From Salinimicrobium xinjiangense DSM 19287 (GTDB lineage Bacteria; Bacteroidota; Bacteroidia; Flavobacteriales; Flavobacteriaceae): a stretch of 64,000 nucleotides of DNA. Below are positions 28,059 through 37,961 of the stretch, one piece after another. Numbering within the stretch: the stretch's first letter is position 1; every line of letters starts with the position of its first letter. The position numbers were made by a program, and so were the translations under genes. A model generated the notes under the pieces. That model did not search any database and was not told the origin of the DNA. It worked only from the letters and a program-made list of their open reading frames with translations. The stretch is taken from NCBI RefSeq assembly GCF_000423585.1, contig NZ_AUIG01000008.1:124001-188000 (forward strand), read 5' to 3'.

Positions 28059-29279
28059 TTATTTCTGAAGATCTTCGTAATACAGAGAAGCAAGAATAAA
28101 TGGCCCAACTCCCTTGGGATCGTTATCTCTGATGATCTCATTGATGTAGTATTCATACGAGCCGTCACGATAAGGATCTCCTCCTAAACCTGCCACTCCG
28201 TTGACATCGGTAAGGCTGATTGTCCCATCTTCATTTTCTTCAATGAACTGCTCAAGAATCCCTTCATAGGCTTTGATTCCTGCATCTTTAAACTTGGGAT
28301 CAAGATATCCTTCATCGACTCCTTTAAGCAGGAAATAGGCGAACATGCTTGATGCTGATGCTTCCAAATAATTTCCCTCACGCTCTCCCTGATCCATCAC
28401 CTGATACCAGGTTCCCGTCTCATCCTGATATTTCACAATCCCCTCGGCTAACTTTTGAGCAGTCTCTACTAACATTTCTCTCTTGGGATGATCTTTGGGA
28501 AAATAATCGAGTACGTCTACTATTGCCATGCTAAACCAGCCAATACTTCTTCCCCAGTAGTTTGTGGAAAGCCCGGTTTCGGGATCTGCCCATTTTTGCT
28601 CTTTACTTTCATCCCACCCGTGATGGAAGAGTCCGCTGTCTTCGCTGTAGTGATATTTATTCACCAGTTCAAATTGTTTAGCTACATCATCAAAAAGCTC
28701 CGGCTCATCAAAAGTGGCGGCATAACGTGCAAGAAACGGTGACCCCATGTAGAGTCCGTCAAGCCAGATTTGATGCGGATAAACCTTTTTGTGCCAAAAA
28801 CCACCTTCAGATGTTCTTGGGTGTTCTCTCATTTGATCTCTAAGAGTCTCCACGGCGAGCCTATATCTTTCCTCCCCGGTTTCTTCATAAAGACCTACAA
28901 GGAATCTTCCTCCCTGTACACGATCTATGTTGTATATAGATTTTTTATAGGTTTTTATCTCTCCCTCCTCATTTACCATGAATTCGGCAAAGTTTTTAAT
29001 ATAATCCAGGTACTTTTCTTCACCTGTCGCATCGTGGAGAGCCTCCATAGAAGTCATGATAAGACCATGGGTGTATTCCCATTTGGGCTTTTCATTAAAG
29101 TCAAGCGTCCAGCCTTCCGGGTTTCTTTTGATTTCTGAATCGGCCATCCAGGTGGAGTATCTCTGCTCTTCCTCTACCGGAGTTGTAGTGGCAAGTTTAT
29201 TTTCTTCGGTTCCTTTACATGCGCTGAAGGCGAGGACCAGGGAGAATAAATAGATTTTAGGTTTTAGGGAATTGATCAT
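28059..29279 (-). CDS. GH105 unsaturated galacturonyl/rhamnogalacturonyl hydrolase, lipoprotein
   Basis: 406 residues with a lipobox 'LAFSAC' (Cys20), so probably anchored facing the periplasm. An (alpha/alpha)6 barrel of the GH105/GH88 type: 'HQIWLDGLYMGSPFLARYA' contains the catalytic Asp, 'NYWGRSIGWFSMAIVDVLDYF' and 'NYLEASASSMFAYFLLKGV' are family signatures. It removes the terminal 4,5-unsaturated uronate left by pectate lyases; the product feeds kdgF/kduI. Located between PL1-CE8 and DUF4861. Confidence 0.9.
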   Translation of the reverse strand: MINSLKPKIYLFSLVLAFSACKGTEENKLATTTPVEEEQRYSTWMADSEIKRNPEGWTLDFNEKPKWEYTHGLIMTSMEALHDATGEEKYLDYIKNFAEFMVNEEGEIKTYKKSIYNIDRVQGGRFLVGLYEETGEERYRLAVETLRDQMREHPRTSEGGFWHKKVYPHQIWLDGLYMGSPFLARYAATFDEPELFDDVAKQFELVNKYHYSEDSGLFHHGWDESKEQKWADPETGLSTNYWGRSIGWFSMAIVDVLDYFPKDHPKREMLVETAQKLAEGIVKYQDETGTWYQVMDQGEREGNYLEASASSMFAYFLLKGVDEGYLDPKFKDAGIKAYEGILEQFIEENEDGTISLTDVNGVAGLGGDPYRDGSYEYYINEIIRDNDPKGVGPFILASLYYEDLQK

Positions 29280-29291
29280 CTTAAGTATAAT

Positions 29292-31547
29292 TTAAAAGTT
29301 CTTGATCTCTGAAGGATTCCAGTCATCAGATCCTCCAAGAATATATTCTACAGTATATTTTTTAGCTAATTCCGGTGTTAGCATTATTGCCCAGTCTACT
29401 CTTTCTGAAGGCACCCACCCCGGACCGGAATTATTATATTCGGCATAAAAAACAGTTTCTTCGGCATGAGGTTTATTCCAGTTATGCCAACCTTCCTTCT
29501 TGATATGCTCTCCCATTTCGGTATTGATAAAAACCGTTTGGGCGAAAGGTCTCCAGGGTCTTCCGAGGTAAACGCTCTCTTTGGGTGCATTCCCGGTGAG
29601 TTTACAGTCGAGGAAAACAAAGCCATGTTTTGCACCTTCTTCAGTCGAGGCTGCGGTAATGTAGTGTCCGCCATCTTTGGAATAAATCTCACAGTTTTCA
29701 AAGACCGCGGTAGACCATCCAAAAATGAAATCTGTAGTACCTTCTATGTAGCAGTTACGGTAGTACTGCCTGCTGTTCCTGCCATGCGGATAAAGTGTAT
29801 CCTGAAACCCAAAAAATCTACAGTTGTCAAAAATTACCTTATCACCGTTCACTCTTACTGCCACAGCCTGTCCCACGGGTCCCGAACTGTTTTCAAAAGT
29901 AAGATTGGCAGCATGAAAACCTTCTCCGAAGACAAAAAAAGAAGTGGAGCCGGTAGTGCCCACTTCTTCTCCAAATAAGTTCAGCTTTTGAGCGAAATCA
30001 TCATAGGTGAGAATGGTGGAATCCCTCTCTTCCCCAATAAAAGTGACATTTGTCTTTGAAGTCGGTAGTACCAGTTTCTCCTTATAAGTGCCAGATTTAA
30101 TAAAGATCCTTGTCCTCTGCTTCCTGAAGTCGGGCACGGCATTGATCGCCTGCTGTACCGCCTTGAAATCTCCGGAACCATCGGCAGCAACAATATAATC
30201 GTAAAGAGATGGATCAACAGCTGCAACTCCAGATTGCTCATCAACAAGTTCATTAAGGTAAACTTCAAGATTTGTGTAGCCTTTGTCCAGATCATGAGCG
30301 TTGGGATTTGCTTTAGCCGGATTCAAACCTTTTGTTTTTTCCCATGCGTCCGGCATTCCATCGCCATCTATATCTGTTGGTGCAGTTCCCGATTTCAATT
30401 TTGGCCATCCTCCCACCTGCTCCTGGGAATCAATTATTCCGTTTCCATAAGTAGCTTTGCCGCCTCTGGTTTCGTTGATTATTCTTATATCAACTGCATC
30501 TCTTTTTAAGCTGGCACCTGCTTTTTTCATCACCAGATCCATGGCTTTGCGGGCATCCTGAGTGTCGACATTATTATTTATATCAAAAGGTTCATTGACA
30601 CGGGCGGCTTCAGGATCGTCTCCCTGCACTCCACCACTCCAGTTGTTTTCGGTCACCTTTTTGGAACCTTCCACATAGTTCCCGTTTACGTAGAATTTTC
30701 CGTAGGGATCATAAGGCTCCACGATTCGTTCCTTATCTTCAGTAGCCGGTCCGGGTTTAAAGTAGTTATTTACAATGTTGTAGCGGCCATTTTCGCCTCC
30801 GTAAATACTGTTATCTGCCCAGTTATAGATCACATTGTTTCTGAAATCCACAAATTCCCCCTCAAGATTTTTGGTAGTCTTGGAACCACTGAAACGTGGA
30901 TTTCTACTATAGTTACTGGCAATAAGATTATGATGGAAAGAAACATTCTCTCCACCCCAGATTCCGCCGTAGCCATGATCACCCTTGGAATGCACTGAAC
31001 TGTTCAGCGCTTCGGAAATTATACACCACTGCATGGTGAAATCCTTATTCTGATAAAAAGAAGCATTTTCATCTGTAGCCCAGCTTATGGAACAGTGGTC
31101 TAAAATGACATTTTTGACACCCCTTCCTTTAAAGGAGTCGTCGGCAGTGTCTTTAATATCTCCCATCCTGAAACGCATGTAACGGATGATCACATTGTCA
31201 TCTTTTACTGCTACAGGATAACCTTTGATGGTGATCCCATCTCCCGGCGCTGTTTGTCCGGCAATGGTTAGATCTCCTTTATTAATATCCAGCGGCCTTT
31301 CGAGTTCTATAGTTCCTGAAACGGCAAAGACAATCGTACGGGGACCATCCTTTAAAATGCCTTTTCTAAGACTGCCTTCTCCATCATCATTAAGGTTGGT
31401 CACGGTGTAGACAATGCCGCCCCTGCCACCGGTTGCATAACGGCCGAAACCTTCGGCTGTAGGGAAAGCCAACTGTTGCGCCTGCACCGATAGACAGAGT
31501 AAAAAAGCGGCAATTAAATAATTCATTTTCTCAAGACAATTCTTCAT
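29292..31547 (-). CDS. Fusion of PL1 pectate lyase and CE8 pectin methylesterase
   Basis: 751 residues, signal peptide to about 'SVQAQ'. Residues ~27-330 are PL1: 'PTAEGFGRYATGGRGG', 'VKNVILDHCSISWATDE' (calcium-binding acidic residues) and 'HHNLIASNYSRNPRF' with the catalytic Arg. A ~60-residue linker holds an EF-hand/dockerin-like 'DIDGDGMPDAWEK' segment. Residues ~445-745 are CE8: 'GQAVAV', 'GFQDTLY', 'DFIFGWS' and 'LGRPWRPFA'. De-esterification and lyase cleavage are thus in one chain. First gene of the operon that ends with CE12; its start is 12 bases upstream of no other gene, with a 210-bp intergenic region before it. Confidence 0.92.
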   Translation of the reverse strand: MKNCLEKMNYLIAAFLLCLSVQAQQLAFPTAEGFGRYATGGRGGIVYTVTNLNDDGEGSLRKGILKDGPRTIVFAVSGTIELERPLDINKGDLTIAGQTAPGDGITIKGYPVAVKDDNVIIRYMRFRMGDIKDTADDSFKGRGVKNVILDHCSISWATDENASFYQNKDFTMQWCIISEALNSSVHSKGDHGYGGIWGGENVSFHHNLIASNYSRNPRFSGSKTTKNLEGEFVDFRNNVIYNWADNSIYGGENGRYNIVNNYFKPGPATEDKERIVEPYDPYGKFYVNGNYVEGSKKVTENNWSGGVQGDDPEAARVNEPFDINNNVDTQDARKAMDLVMKKAGASLKRDAVDIRIINETRGGKATYGNGIIDSQEQVGGWPKLKSGTAPTDIDGDGMPDAWEKTKGLNPAKANPNAHDLDKGYTNLEVYLNELVDEQSGVAAVDPSLYDYIVAADGSGDFKAVQQAINAVPDFRKQRTRIFIKSGTYKEKLVLPTSKTNVTFIGEERDSTILTYDDFAQKLNLFGEEVGTTGSTSFFVFGEGFHAANLTFENSSGPVGQAVAVRVNGDKVIFDNCRFFGFQDTLYPHGRNSRQYYRNCYIEGTTDFIFGWSTAVFENCEIYSKDGGHYITAASTEEGAKHGFVFLDCKLTGNAPKESVYLGRPWRPFAQTVFINTEMGEHIKKEGWHNWNKPHAEETVFYAEYNNSGPGWVPSERVDWAIMLTPELAKKYTVEYILGGSDDWNPSEIKNF

Positions 31548-31647
31548 ACTTTCTTTTCATTTTTCCCTCCCGGAAATCCTTTTTGTAGCTATGACGTGAT
31601 CGAAATAATAGGTTTCGTTATCATAACCCCTGCTTATAAAATAAATT

Positions 31648-31698
31648 TAATAGGCAGAATCAAGCGAATCTTAATAACTCACTTGATAATGCCTATTA
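31648..31698 (-). repeat. Long two-step hairpin between the PL9-like gene and the PL1-CE8 gene
   Basis: TAATAGGCA (31648-31656) and ATCAAG (31659-31664) pair with CTTGAT (31682-31687) and TGCCTATTA (31690-31698), separated by 2-nt bulges, giving 15 base pairs and a 17-nt loop. On the minus strand it is followed by AAATTTATTTTAT, only moderately U-rich. It lies in the 210-bp gap 31548-31757 and may be a weak terminator, a processing site or a protein-binding site. Nothing else was recognised in the gap apart from CGAAA-N7-TTTCG at 31600-31616. Confidence 0.5.
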
Positions 31699-31757
31699 GT
31701 TAGAGTAACTTTTAAACTGCTGTTTTGAACGAAAATTTTTATGTTCTAATAAACTTT

Positions 31758-33614
31758 TTAAAATTCAAATGCTCCAAGATCTGGTGCAGAACCATTATAT
31801 GGTAAACCTACATCTACTCCTGCATCTATCATATCACTGTCTGCTTCCAGATGGAAAAAGCTAACATCAGGAAGGCTCCCATCCGGTTTTCTTGGACCTG
31901 TTAGTTGAGAATAATCTATACTAACAAAATCATCTACAGAAGACTCAACTCCTTCCATCCAGCTATTGTGGGTCACGTCAAGCGTAGTTGCATTAATACT
32001 TCCCACCTCTCCAAGTACATTACTATTCTTAATGGTCAATTTTTCAAGAGGATTGGTACTGCCAAATCCATAGTTGGTTCCATTGTCATATGCCGAGCAG
32101 TTGTAAAGTGTCACCTCTCCTCTATTGCTGTTATGATCAAAACCGTCATATCTGTTTCCAACAGCAACAGACCGAATGTAAATAGCATTGTGTTTCAAAT
32201 CCTTATTATCACTTCCACCCGTCTTGAATCCATTTCCATCTCCACCACTAACAGAGCCATCTTTTAAATACCCATTTTGAATCGACCAGCAATCTTCATA
32301 AATGGTAGTTACATTATCTGCATTTCTAAGGTAACCATCCCAGCCATCATCAAGATTTTGCCAGGCCCTGCAACCAATGAATTTGTTGCCGGTACCCACG
32401 TCTAACTTACTTGCAAAGCCATCGGCATTTTCCAGAGTGGAATCGGCATTGAAATAAGAATCAGAATTTAGAATAGTATTATTGGACGCTCCACTTGCCA
32501 ACTGAAGACCCGTATCGGAACATTCAGAAAAAGTACTGAACTCAACAAGGTTATTATGGCCTGTTATCAGCATCCCGTTATCCCCTGCTTTAAACACATC
32601 TATTCCTTTAATATGCCAATAGCTGCCTCCCAATTCTATTCCCCTATTGGAAGAATTTTCGGCCATTGAGGAAAAGTCAAATTTTGGCCTTGTGTCATCC
32701 TGAGGATGTGCTAACAAGGAGATAACATTAGCCTCACTACCACTCTTATCTATTTTTATGGTTGAATTAAAAACATATTCCCCTCCCCTGATGTAAATAT
32801 TCTCGCCTGGGATAGCCGCTGCAATAGCATCCAGAATTTCCTGGGAAGTACTCACCACCTTTCCATTAACAGATGACTGGTTTTCACCAGTCCTAAAAGT
32901 GTAAGTATTACTTATAGCAGTATTTTGGCCATCGCTGGTTTCCACATGCCAGTAATAGAGGCTATTGGGCTCCACCTCAATTTCCATTGAGTTTACCGTG
33001 AGACCTTTCCATTCCTCAGAAGGTTCCTGTTTACCATCTACCGTATCTGCAAAGAGCGTAAATGTTAGAGGATCTCCATCTGTGTCTGTAGCGGCAGCTT
33101 CCCATTGCAGGGTGACTTTTCCGTCAACAGGTGATATCTGGACTCCGGAGGCCGGTGCACTAAGGGTTGCCGGAAATGGCACATTATTAGAACCCGGTTC
33201 TCCGGCCACATAGAACCTGTAGGAGTCAGATTCTGTAGTCTCTTCCCCGGCATTTTTGGAAATGATCTTCCAGGAATAGGCATGACCTCTTTCCAGTCGT
33301 ACCATAAGATCGGTGGTTGTAAGATTTGGTCTTTGCTTTACTTCCTGTGTAGCCAGATTAGTGATCACCAGATCATAACTCTCCGCATGAGTAGCTTCAT
33401 TCCACTCGAAAAACACTTCAGCCATATTGGCTACGACCTCTCCTACTTCACACTGCGTATTGTCCTGTGGAAGGACGAGGTTGGCTGCTCCCGGAACTTC
33501 AGTATTAACTTCTAATGCATCATCATCACTTGAGCATGAAACTGTTAAAGCAGCTATGAAAAGAACCAGGAGTCGTTGTATATTGATCAAAGGAATATTT
33601 ATAAAATTTTTCAT
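31758..33614 (-). CDS. PL9-like pectate lyase with fibronectin-type III-like domains, lipoprotein
   Basis: 618 residues; lipobox 'ALTVSC' (Cys27) followed by 'SSDDD', a typical surface-lipoprotein start in Bacteroidota. Two beta-sandwich, FN3-like repeats occupy ~45-245. Residues ~255-618 form a right-handed beta-helix with 'NADGFASKLDVGTGNKF' and 'GCRAWQNLDDGWDGYL', the signature of PL9 lyases, whose catalytic base is a lysine near this region. Its ATG overlaps the stop of the 1401-residue protein gene (ATGA at 33611-33614). It probably cuts polygalacturonate at the cell surface. Confidence 0.82.
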   Translation of the reverse strand: MKNFINIPLINIQRLLVLFIAALTVSCSSDDDALEVNTEVPGAANLVLPQDNTQCEVGEVVANMAEVFFEWNEATHAESYDLVITNLATQEVKQRPNLTTTDLMVRLERGHAYSWKIISKNAGEETTESDSYRFYVAGEPGSNNVPFPATLSAPASGVQISPVDGKVTLQWEAAATDTDGDPLTFTLFADTVDGKQEPSEEWKGLTVNSMEIEVEPNSLYYWHVETSDGQNTAISNTYTFRTGENQSSVNGKVVSTSQEILDAIAAAIPGENIYIRGGEYVFNSTIKIDKSGSEANVISLLAHPQDDTRPKFDFSSMAENSSNRGIELGGSYWHIKGIDVFKAGDNGMLITGHNNLVEFSTFSECSDTGLQLASGASNNTILNSDSYFNADSTLENADGFASKLDVGTGNKFIGCRAWQNLDDGWDGYLRNADNVTTIYEDCWSIQNGYLKDGSVSGGDGNGFKTGGSDNKDLKHNAIYIRSVAVGNRYDGFDHNSNRGEVTLYNCSAYDNGTNYGFGSTNPLEKLTIKNSNVLGEVGSINATTLDVTHNSWMEGVESSVDDFVSIDYSQLTGPRKPDGSLPDVSFFHLEADSDMIDAGVDVGLPYNGSAPDLGAFEF

Positions 33615-36600
33615 GATTTAATAACTTTTAAAGTCTTGTTAACCGTGGCTGATTTCAACTGAAGAAAATATACTCCTTCTCTAAAATTGCTTAGATCAAG
33701 GTAAATAACTCTTCTTGATGATACATCCATCTTTTCTGAAATATATTCAGTTCCACTTATGTCTATCAGCGACACATTCACTTTAGCATCCGTTCCGTTG
33801 ATGTATACCTGTAAATTACCCTTAGTCGGGTTTGGGTACAACACAACCTCTTCAGACAAAAAGACTTCTTCACTGAATACACCCTGGCAATCTACTTCCG
33901 TAGAAATGGCAAATACGTTTTTGCCCTTTTCAAGGTCTAAAACTACTCTTGATTGAGTTGTAGTGGTTTTCTTACCATTATGTTCAATGGTATACTGGTT
34001 GGCTCCAGAGAGTGAAAAGGAGACGGTATTACTGCCGTAGTTAACAGCAGAATAGGCTGACAACAGAGCTGGCCCTTCTACGGTGACCCTAAAACACTGC
34101 TCATAATCATCCCTGCCATCAACTGTGATACATACGTCGTAAGTACCCGCGACAAGGTTCCCGATATTTGCAGTAAAACTATTTGATGATGACAAGGTTG
34201 CTGAACCTGTACCTGGACCAGATACGGAAATGGAATAATTATAGCCAGAATCCTTAGCACTGATAGTAATAAAGCCATCATTAGTTCCACTACAGCTTAC
34301 GTGATGTGCAGTCAAAGAATAATTATCTGCTGGCAGATTGAAAACTTCACAGCCAAAAACATCCACAGTGGCACCTTCAGGAGTATCAGGACAATTATCA
34401 TCATAGTTAATAATTCCGTCTCCATCATCGTCATCACAGACATCACCAATTCCATTTTCATTTAGGTCTGCCTGATCCGGGTTAGGAGTTGCGACACAAT
34501 TGTCAACGGCATTGAGAATTCCGTCCCCGTCTATATCGCCAAAAGGCCCATCTGGTTCGGCCTCAAAGACTATATCACTTGTGGTTTCACCGGTTATCTC
34601 CAGAGTGTTCTCCGGAATATAATAACCGTCCACACCATTAGCTTTAATGTTATATATGATATTGGGCTCAAGTTTTACACTGTAGGTACCTGCATCTGTG
34701 TCTATCTCTGGTTTTGGAATATAAAGTGCACCAGTCCCTGCAGCTGGAGTAAACGTCAAGGCTAAATCTCCTATCTTTTCACCAAGACCTACAATTGACC
34801 CTGTAACAGGATAGATCTCAACTTTCTTAATGCTTATGTCATGAGTGGATATACCTGCTATGAGTTCTAAAGATGTGCCATTAGTAATTACATATCCATC
34901 TGCTCCTTCAAGAGAGATGTTGTAATCAAAATTGACAGGCAGTTCAAGCTGGTATGAACCATCGGTTGGATCAACATTCCAGGTTTTTCCTTCTTCAATA
35001 GAAAATACTATCGAATAGTCTTCAGGGATTCCCGGCGCTTCAGTCAGGTCAATAGTACCCGAAAGGTCAACATAAGTGGCAGGAGTTCTAATGATCCTGA
35101 AATAACTTGGCTTATCGGCAGTATCATAAATGTGATATGTCCCTGCGGCCTTTGCCACAAAACTCACTTCCTGAAGTTCGCCCTCCACATTTACAACATC
35201 ATTCTGTAGCTCAGGATTCGCAATATTCTCAAAATGAAGTTCAACATTTCCATCCTGGCCGAGCACCCAAAGGGTCACTTTATCATCTTCCTCAACCTCC
35301 AAACTCATGAATCTATTAGTCGCACCTCTGGAATTGATATAAATTCTTCCTTTGAATTCATCATAATCATTAATATTCTCGTCGTACCGGGTTAAATTGG
35401 TGTTGGTGGTTCGCAGACGATCACTTCCACCTCCGGTAAAGCTAAGATCTCCGGCTGTGAAGTCTGGCAGGGTATGACCAGAGGTTCCCGGTGTAATTGA
35501 TTCATCATACCAGGAGTTAATTCTGGCTTCATTCAACATGTTGTTGTACTGAGATTCGTCCAGTAGAGTTGCTCCAAAATCCCAAACATCTGGTAGCCCT
35601 TCTACATAGACCAGATCTTTACCGATATTGATATCGAATGAAGTAGTACTTTCTGTTACTTCAAGGCTGGAATTACCTTCGATAGAATAACCCTCAGCTC
35701 CATCCAGAGATATTTCATACTGGTATCCAGCAGGCAGGGCAACACTAAAGGATCCTTCGGTAGTAAAAGGAAGTTCCCAGGTCTTTCCAAATTCATTCGT
35801 AAATACTATACTGAAATCTGAAGGGATATCCTCGGCTGCCGCCACATCCACATTACCTGTTACAGTAGTATAGGTCGCAGCATCACGGACAATCCTGAAG
35901 TAACTTGGCTTATCTGTGTCATCATAAATGTGATAAGTACCTGCAGCTTTAGCCATAAAGCTTATTTCTGTAAGCTCTTCTCCCACAGCAATAACATCAT
36001 TCTGCAGGTCTGGATCGGCTACATATTCAAAATGGATATTTCCGTTCCCATTCTGTGTAAGCGTCCACAGGATTACCTCATCATCTTCCTTAAGTTCAAG
36101 GCTGAAATACCTTCCGGTAGCTCCGGAAGAATTGATATACACCCTCCCTTTAAAATCTTCATGTTCATCAATGTTCTCGTCGTAACGGGTCAAATTCGTA
36201 TTGCTGGTTCGCAAGCGGTCACTTCCACCACCGGTAAAGCTAAGATCTCCAACTGTAAAATTGGGCAAGTTGATGCCTGAAGTACCCGGGGCAATTGATG
36301 CATCATACCAGGAGTTGATCACCTCTTCTGTTAGCTGATTGTTGAATTGTGTATCATCAAGTTGCGTAGCACCAAAGTCCCAGACATCGGCCAACCCATT
36401 TCCTGTTGCTCCATCATTCTGAACCAAAAGATTAAGAGCAGTATTTTCAGTAACTTCAAGATTAGTACTTCCAATAAGTGAATAACCATCGGCTCCTTCT
36501 AAAGAAACGTCATAGGTATAACCGGCAGGTACGTCTATAGAATAATTCCCTTCAGAAGGGGGAGCACTCCAGGAGTCTCCGTTCTCGTTGGTAAATACAA

Positions 36601-37816
36601 TTCGATAATCGGCAGGAATATCAGTGGCTGCAGCAACGTCCACATTACCGCTTACGGTAGCAAAAGTTGCGCTTTTTCTAACAATCCTAAAGTAGCTCGG
36701 TTTATCTGTATCATCATAGATATGATAGGTGCCTGCAGTCTTTGCAGTAAAAATTAACTCGGTAATTTCTTCCCCTACGGCAACTACATCATCCTGAAGG
36801 TCCGGATCTGCAGCATTTACAAAATGGATATTCCCTGTGCCGTTTTGTGTTGATACAAATAGCGTCACCTCATCATAGGTGTCAAGGGCGAGGCTAAAAT
36901 ATCTTCCCGTAGCTCCCGAGGAATTGATATAGACCCTTCCTTTAAACTCTTCATGATCATCAACGTTTTCATCAAAGCGGGTTAAGGCCGTATTACTGGT
37001 TCTCAAACGGTCACTTCCCCCTCCGGTAAAGCTAAGATCACCTGCTGTGAAGTCGGGCAAATTAATGCCTGAAGTTCCAGGTGCAATAGATTCATCATAC
37101 CAGGAGTTAATAATTTCAACCGATAATTGATTGTTGAACTGAGACTCATCCAGCTGCGTTGCTCCAAAATCCCAAACGTCGCTAAGATCATTACTCCCTC
37201 CGCTTCCAACTTCCTGGGCACTTTTTCTTATAATTCTAAAATAGCTGGGCTTGTCGGTATCGTCATAGATACGGAATGTACCTGACTCATTAGCCGTAAA
37301 ATTCAGTTCGCTTATTTCCTCACCAACGGCTACAACATCATTTTGACCACCTGTTACTGAAACATTTTCGAAATGTATATTTCCGGTACCATTCTGGGTG
37401 GAGACAAAGATAGTTACTTCATCTCCTTCACTTAATTCAAGGCTGAAATACCTGCCGGTAGCTCCTCCAGAATTGATATAGATCCTCCCTTTGAAATCAT
37501 CATGATCATCGATATTTTCATCAAAGCGGGTTAAGGCCGTATTACTGGTTCTCAACCGGTCGCTTCCCCCTCCGGTAAAGCTAAGATCACCTGCCGTGAA
37601 GTCGGGCAAATTAATGCCTGAAGTTCCAGGTGCAATAGATTCATCATACCAGGAGTTGATAATATCTACAGATAATTTGTTATTGAACTGAGATTCGTCC
37701 AACTGGGTGGCCCCAAAATCCCAGACATCGGGCAGATGAGAGGTGTCGTTTTGCGAATACCCCGTAAGTATCCCCATGAAAAGAAAAAGGGATAATAAGT
37801 GTAATTGTTTAATCAT
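33611..37816 (-). CDS. Large secreted modular protein with four copies of an unrecognised 170-residue module and a T9SS sorting domain
   Basis: 1401 residues. Signal peptide to 'GYSQ' (~22). Modules A1 ~29-198, A2 ~212-382, A3 ~476-646 and A4 ~741-912 each run from 'DVWDFGA(T)QLDESQFNN' through 'INSWYD', 'DLSFTGGGSDRLRT(S/T)NT' and 'GRIYINS' to 'YHIYDDTDKPSYFRI(I/V)R'. Smaller ~80-residue beta-sandwich modules (B, 'GNVDVAAA...GYS') follow A2, A3 and A4, with a fourth B-like at ~1001-1086. Residues ~1092-1155 are thrombospondin type 3-like calcium-binding repeats, followed by a beta domain; ~1325-1401 is a T9SS C-terminal domain ('LYPNPTKGNLQVY', 'GVYFLQLKS'). No catalytic domain is visible; a multivalent pectin-binding role is inference. 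Confidence 0.85.
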   Translation of the reverse strand: MIKQLHLLSLFLFMGILTGYSQNDTSHLPDVWDFGATQLDESQFNNKLSVDIINSWYDESIAPGTSGINLPDFTAGDLSFTGGGSDRLRTSNTALTRFDENIDDHDDFKGRIYINSGGATGRYFSLELSEGDEVTIFVSTQNGTGNIHFENVSVTGGQNDVVAVGEEISELNFTANESGTFRIYDDTDKPSYFRIIRKSAQEVGSGGSNDLSDVWDFGATQLDESQFNNQLSVEIINSWYDESIAPGTSGINLPDFTAGDLSFTGGGSDRLRTSNTALTRFDENVDDHEEFKGRVYINSSGATGRYFSLALDTYDEVTLFVSTQNGTGNIHFVNAADPDLQDDVVAVGEEITELIFTAKTAGTYHIYDDTDKPSYFRIVRKSATFATVSGNVDVAAATDIPADYRIVFTNENGDSWSAPPSEGNYSIDVPAGYTYDVSLEGADGYSLIGSTNLEVTENTALNLLVQNDGATGNGLADVWDFGATQLDDTQFNNQLTEEVINSWYDASIAPGTSGINLPNFTVGDLSFTGGGSDRLRTSNTNLTRYDENIDEHEDFKGRVYINSSGATGRYFSLELKEDDEVILWTLTQNGNGNIHFEYVADPDLQNDVIAVGEELTEISFMAKAAGTYHIYDDTDKPSYFRIVRDAATYTTVTGNVDVAAAEDIPSDFSIVFTNEFGKTWELPFTTEGSFSVALPAGYQYEISLDGAEGYSIEGNSSLEVTESTTSFDINIGKDLVYVEGLPDVWDFGATLLDESQYNNMLNEARINSWYDESITPGTSGHTLPDFTAGDLSFTGGGSDRLRTTNTNLTRYDENINDYDEFKGRIYINSRGATNRFMSLEVEEDDKVTLWVLGQDGNVELHFENIANPELQNDVVNVEGELQEVSFVAKAAGTYHIYDTADKPSYFRIIRTPATYVDLSGTIDLTEAPGIPEDYSIVFSIEEGKTWNVDPTDGSYQLELPVNFDYNISLEGADGYVITNGTSLELIAGISTHDISIKKVEIYPVTGSIVGLGEKIGDLALTFTPAAGTGALYIPKPEIDTDAGTYSVKLEPNIIYNIKANGVDGYYIPENTLEITGETTSDIVFEAEPDGPFGDIDGDGILNAVDNCVATPNPDQADLNENGIGDVCDDDDGDGIINYDDNCPDTPEGATVDVFGCEVFNLPADNYSLTAHHVSCSGTNDGFITISAKDSGYNYSISVSGPGTGSATLSSSNSFTANIGNLVAGTYDVCITVDGRDDYEQCFRVTVEGPALLSAYSAVNYGSNTVSFSLSGANQYTIEHNGKKTTTTQSRVVLDLEKGKNVFAISTEVDCQGVFSEEVFLSEEVVLYPNPTKGNLQVYINGTDAKVNVSLIDISGTEYISEKMDVSSRRVIYLDLSNFREGVYFLQLKSATVNKTLKVIKS

Positions 37817-37961
37817 TCTTAAAAGATTTAGAATTAGAAATATATCCTATCCTGATCTCAGGATTCTTAACTGCTTTTAAATGAAAAGCGCGTAGTTCTT
37901 TTTTTAATTTTTTAAGAAACCGGAACAAATTGGTCTCTTGTAACACTTTATAAATGAGGTT

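Noticed and set aside
33611-37816. Calling the 1401-residue protein a pectate lyase from its position
   Set aside because: No PL or GH active-site motif is visible; only repeated modules, thrombospondin-type repeats and a sorting domain are seen.
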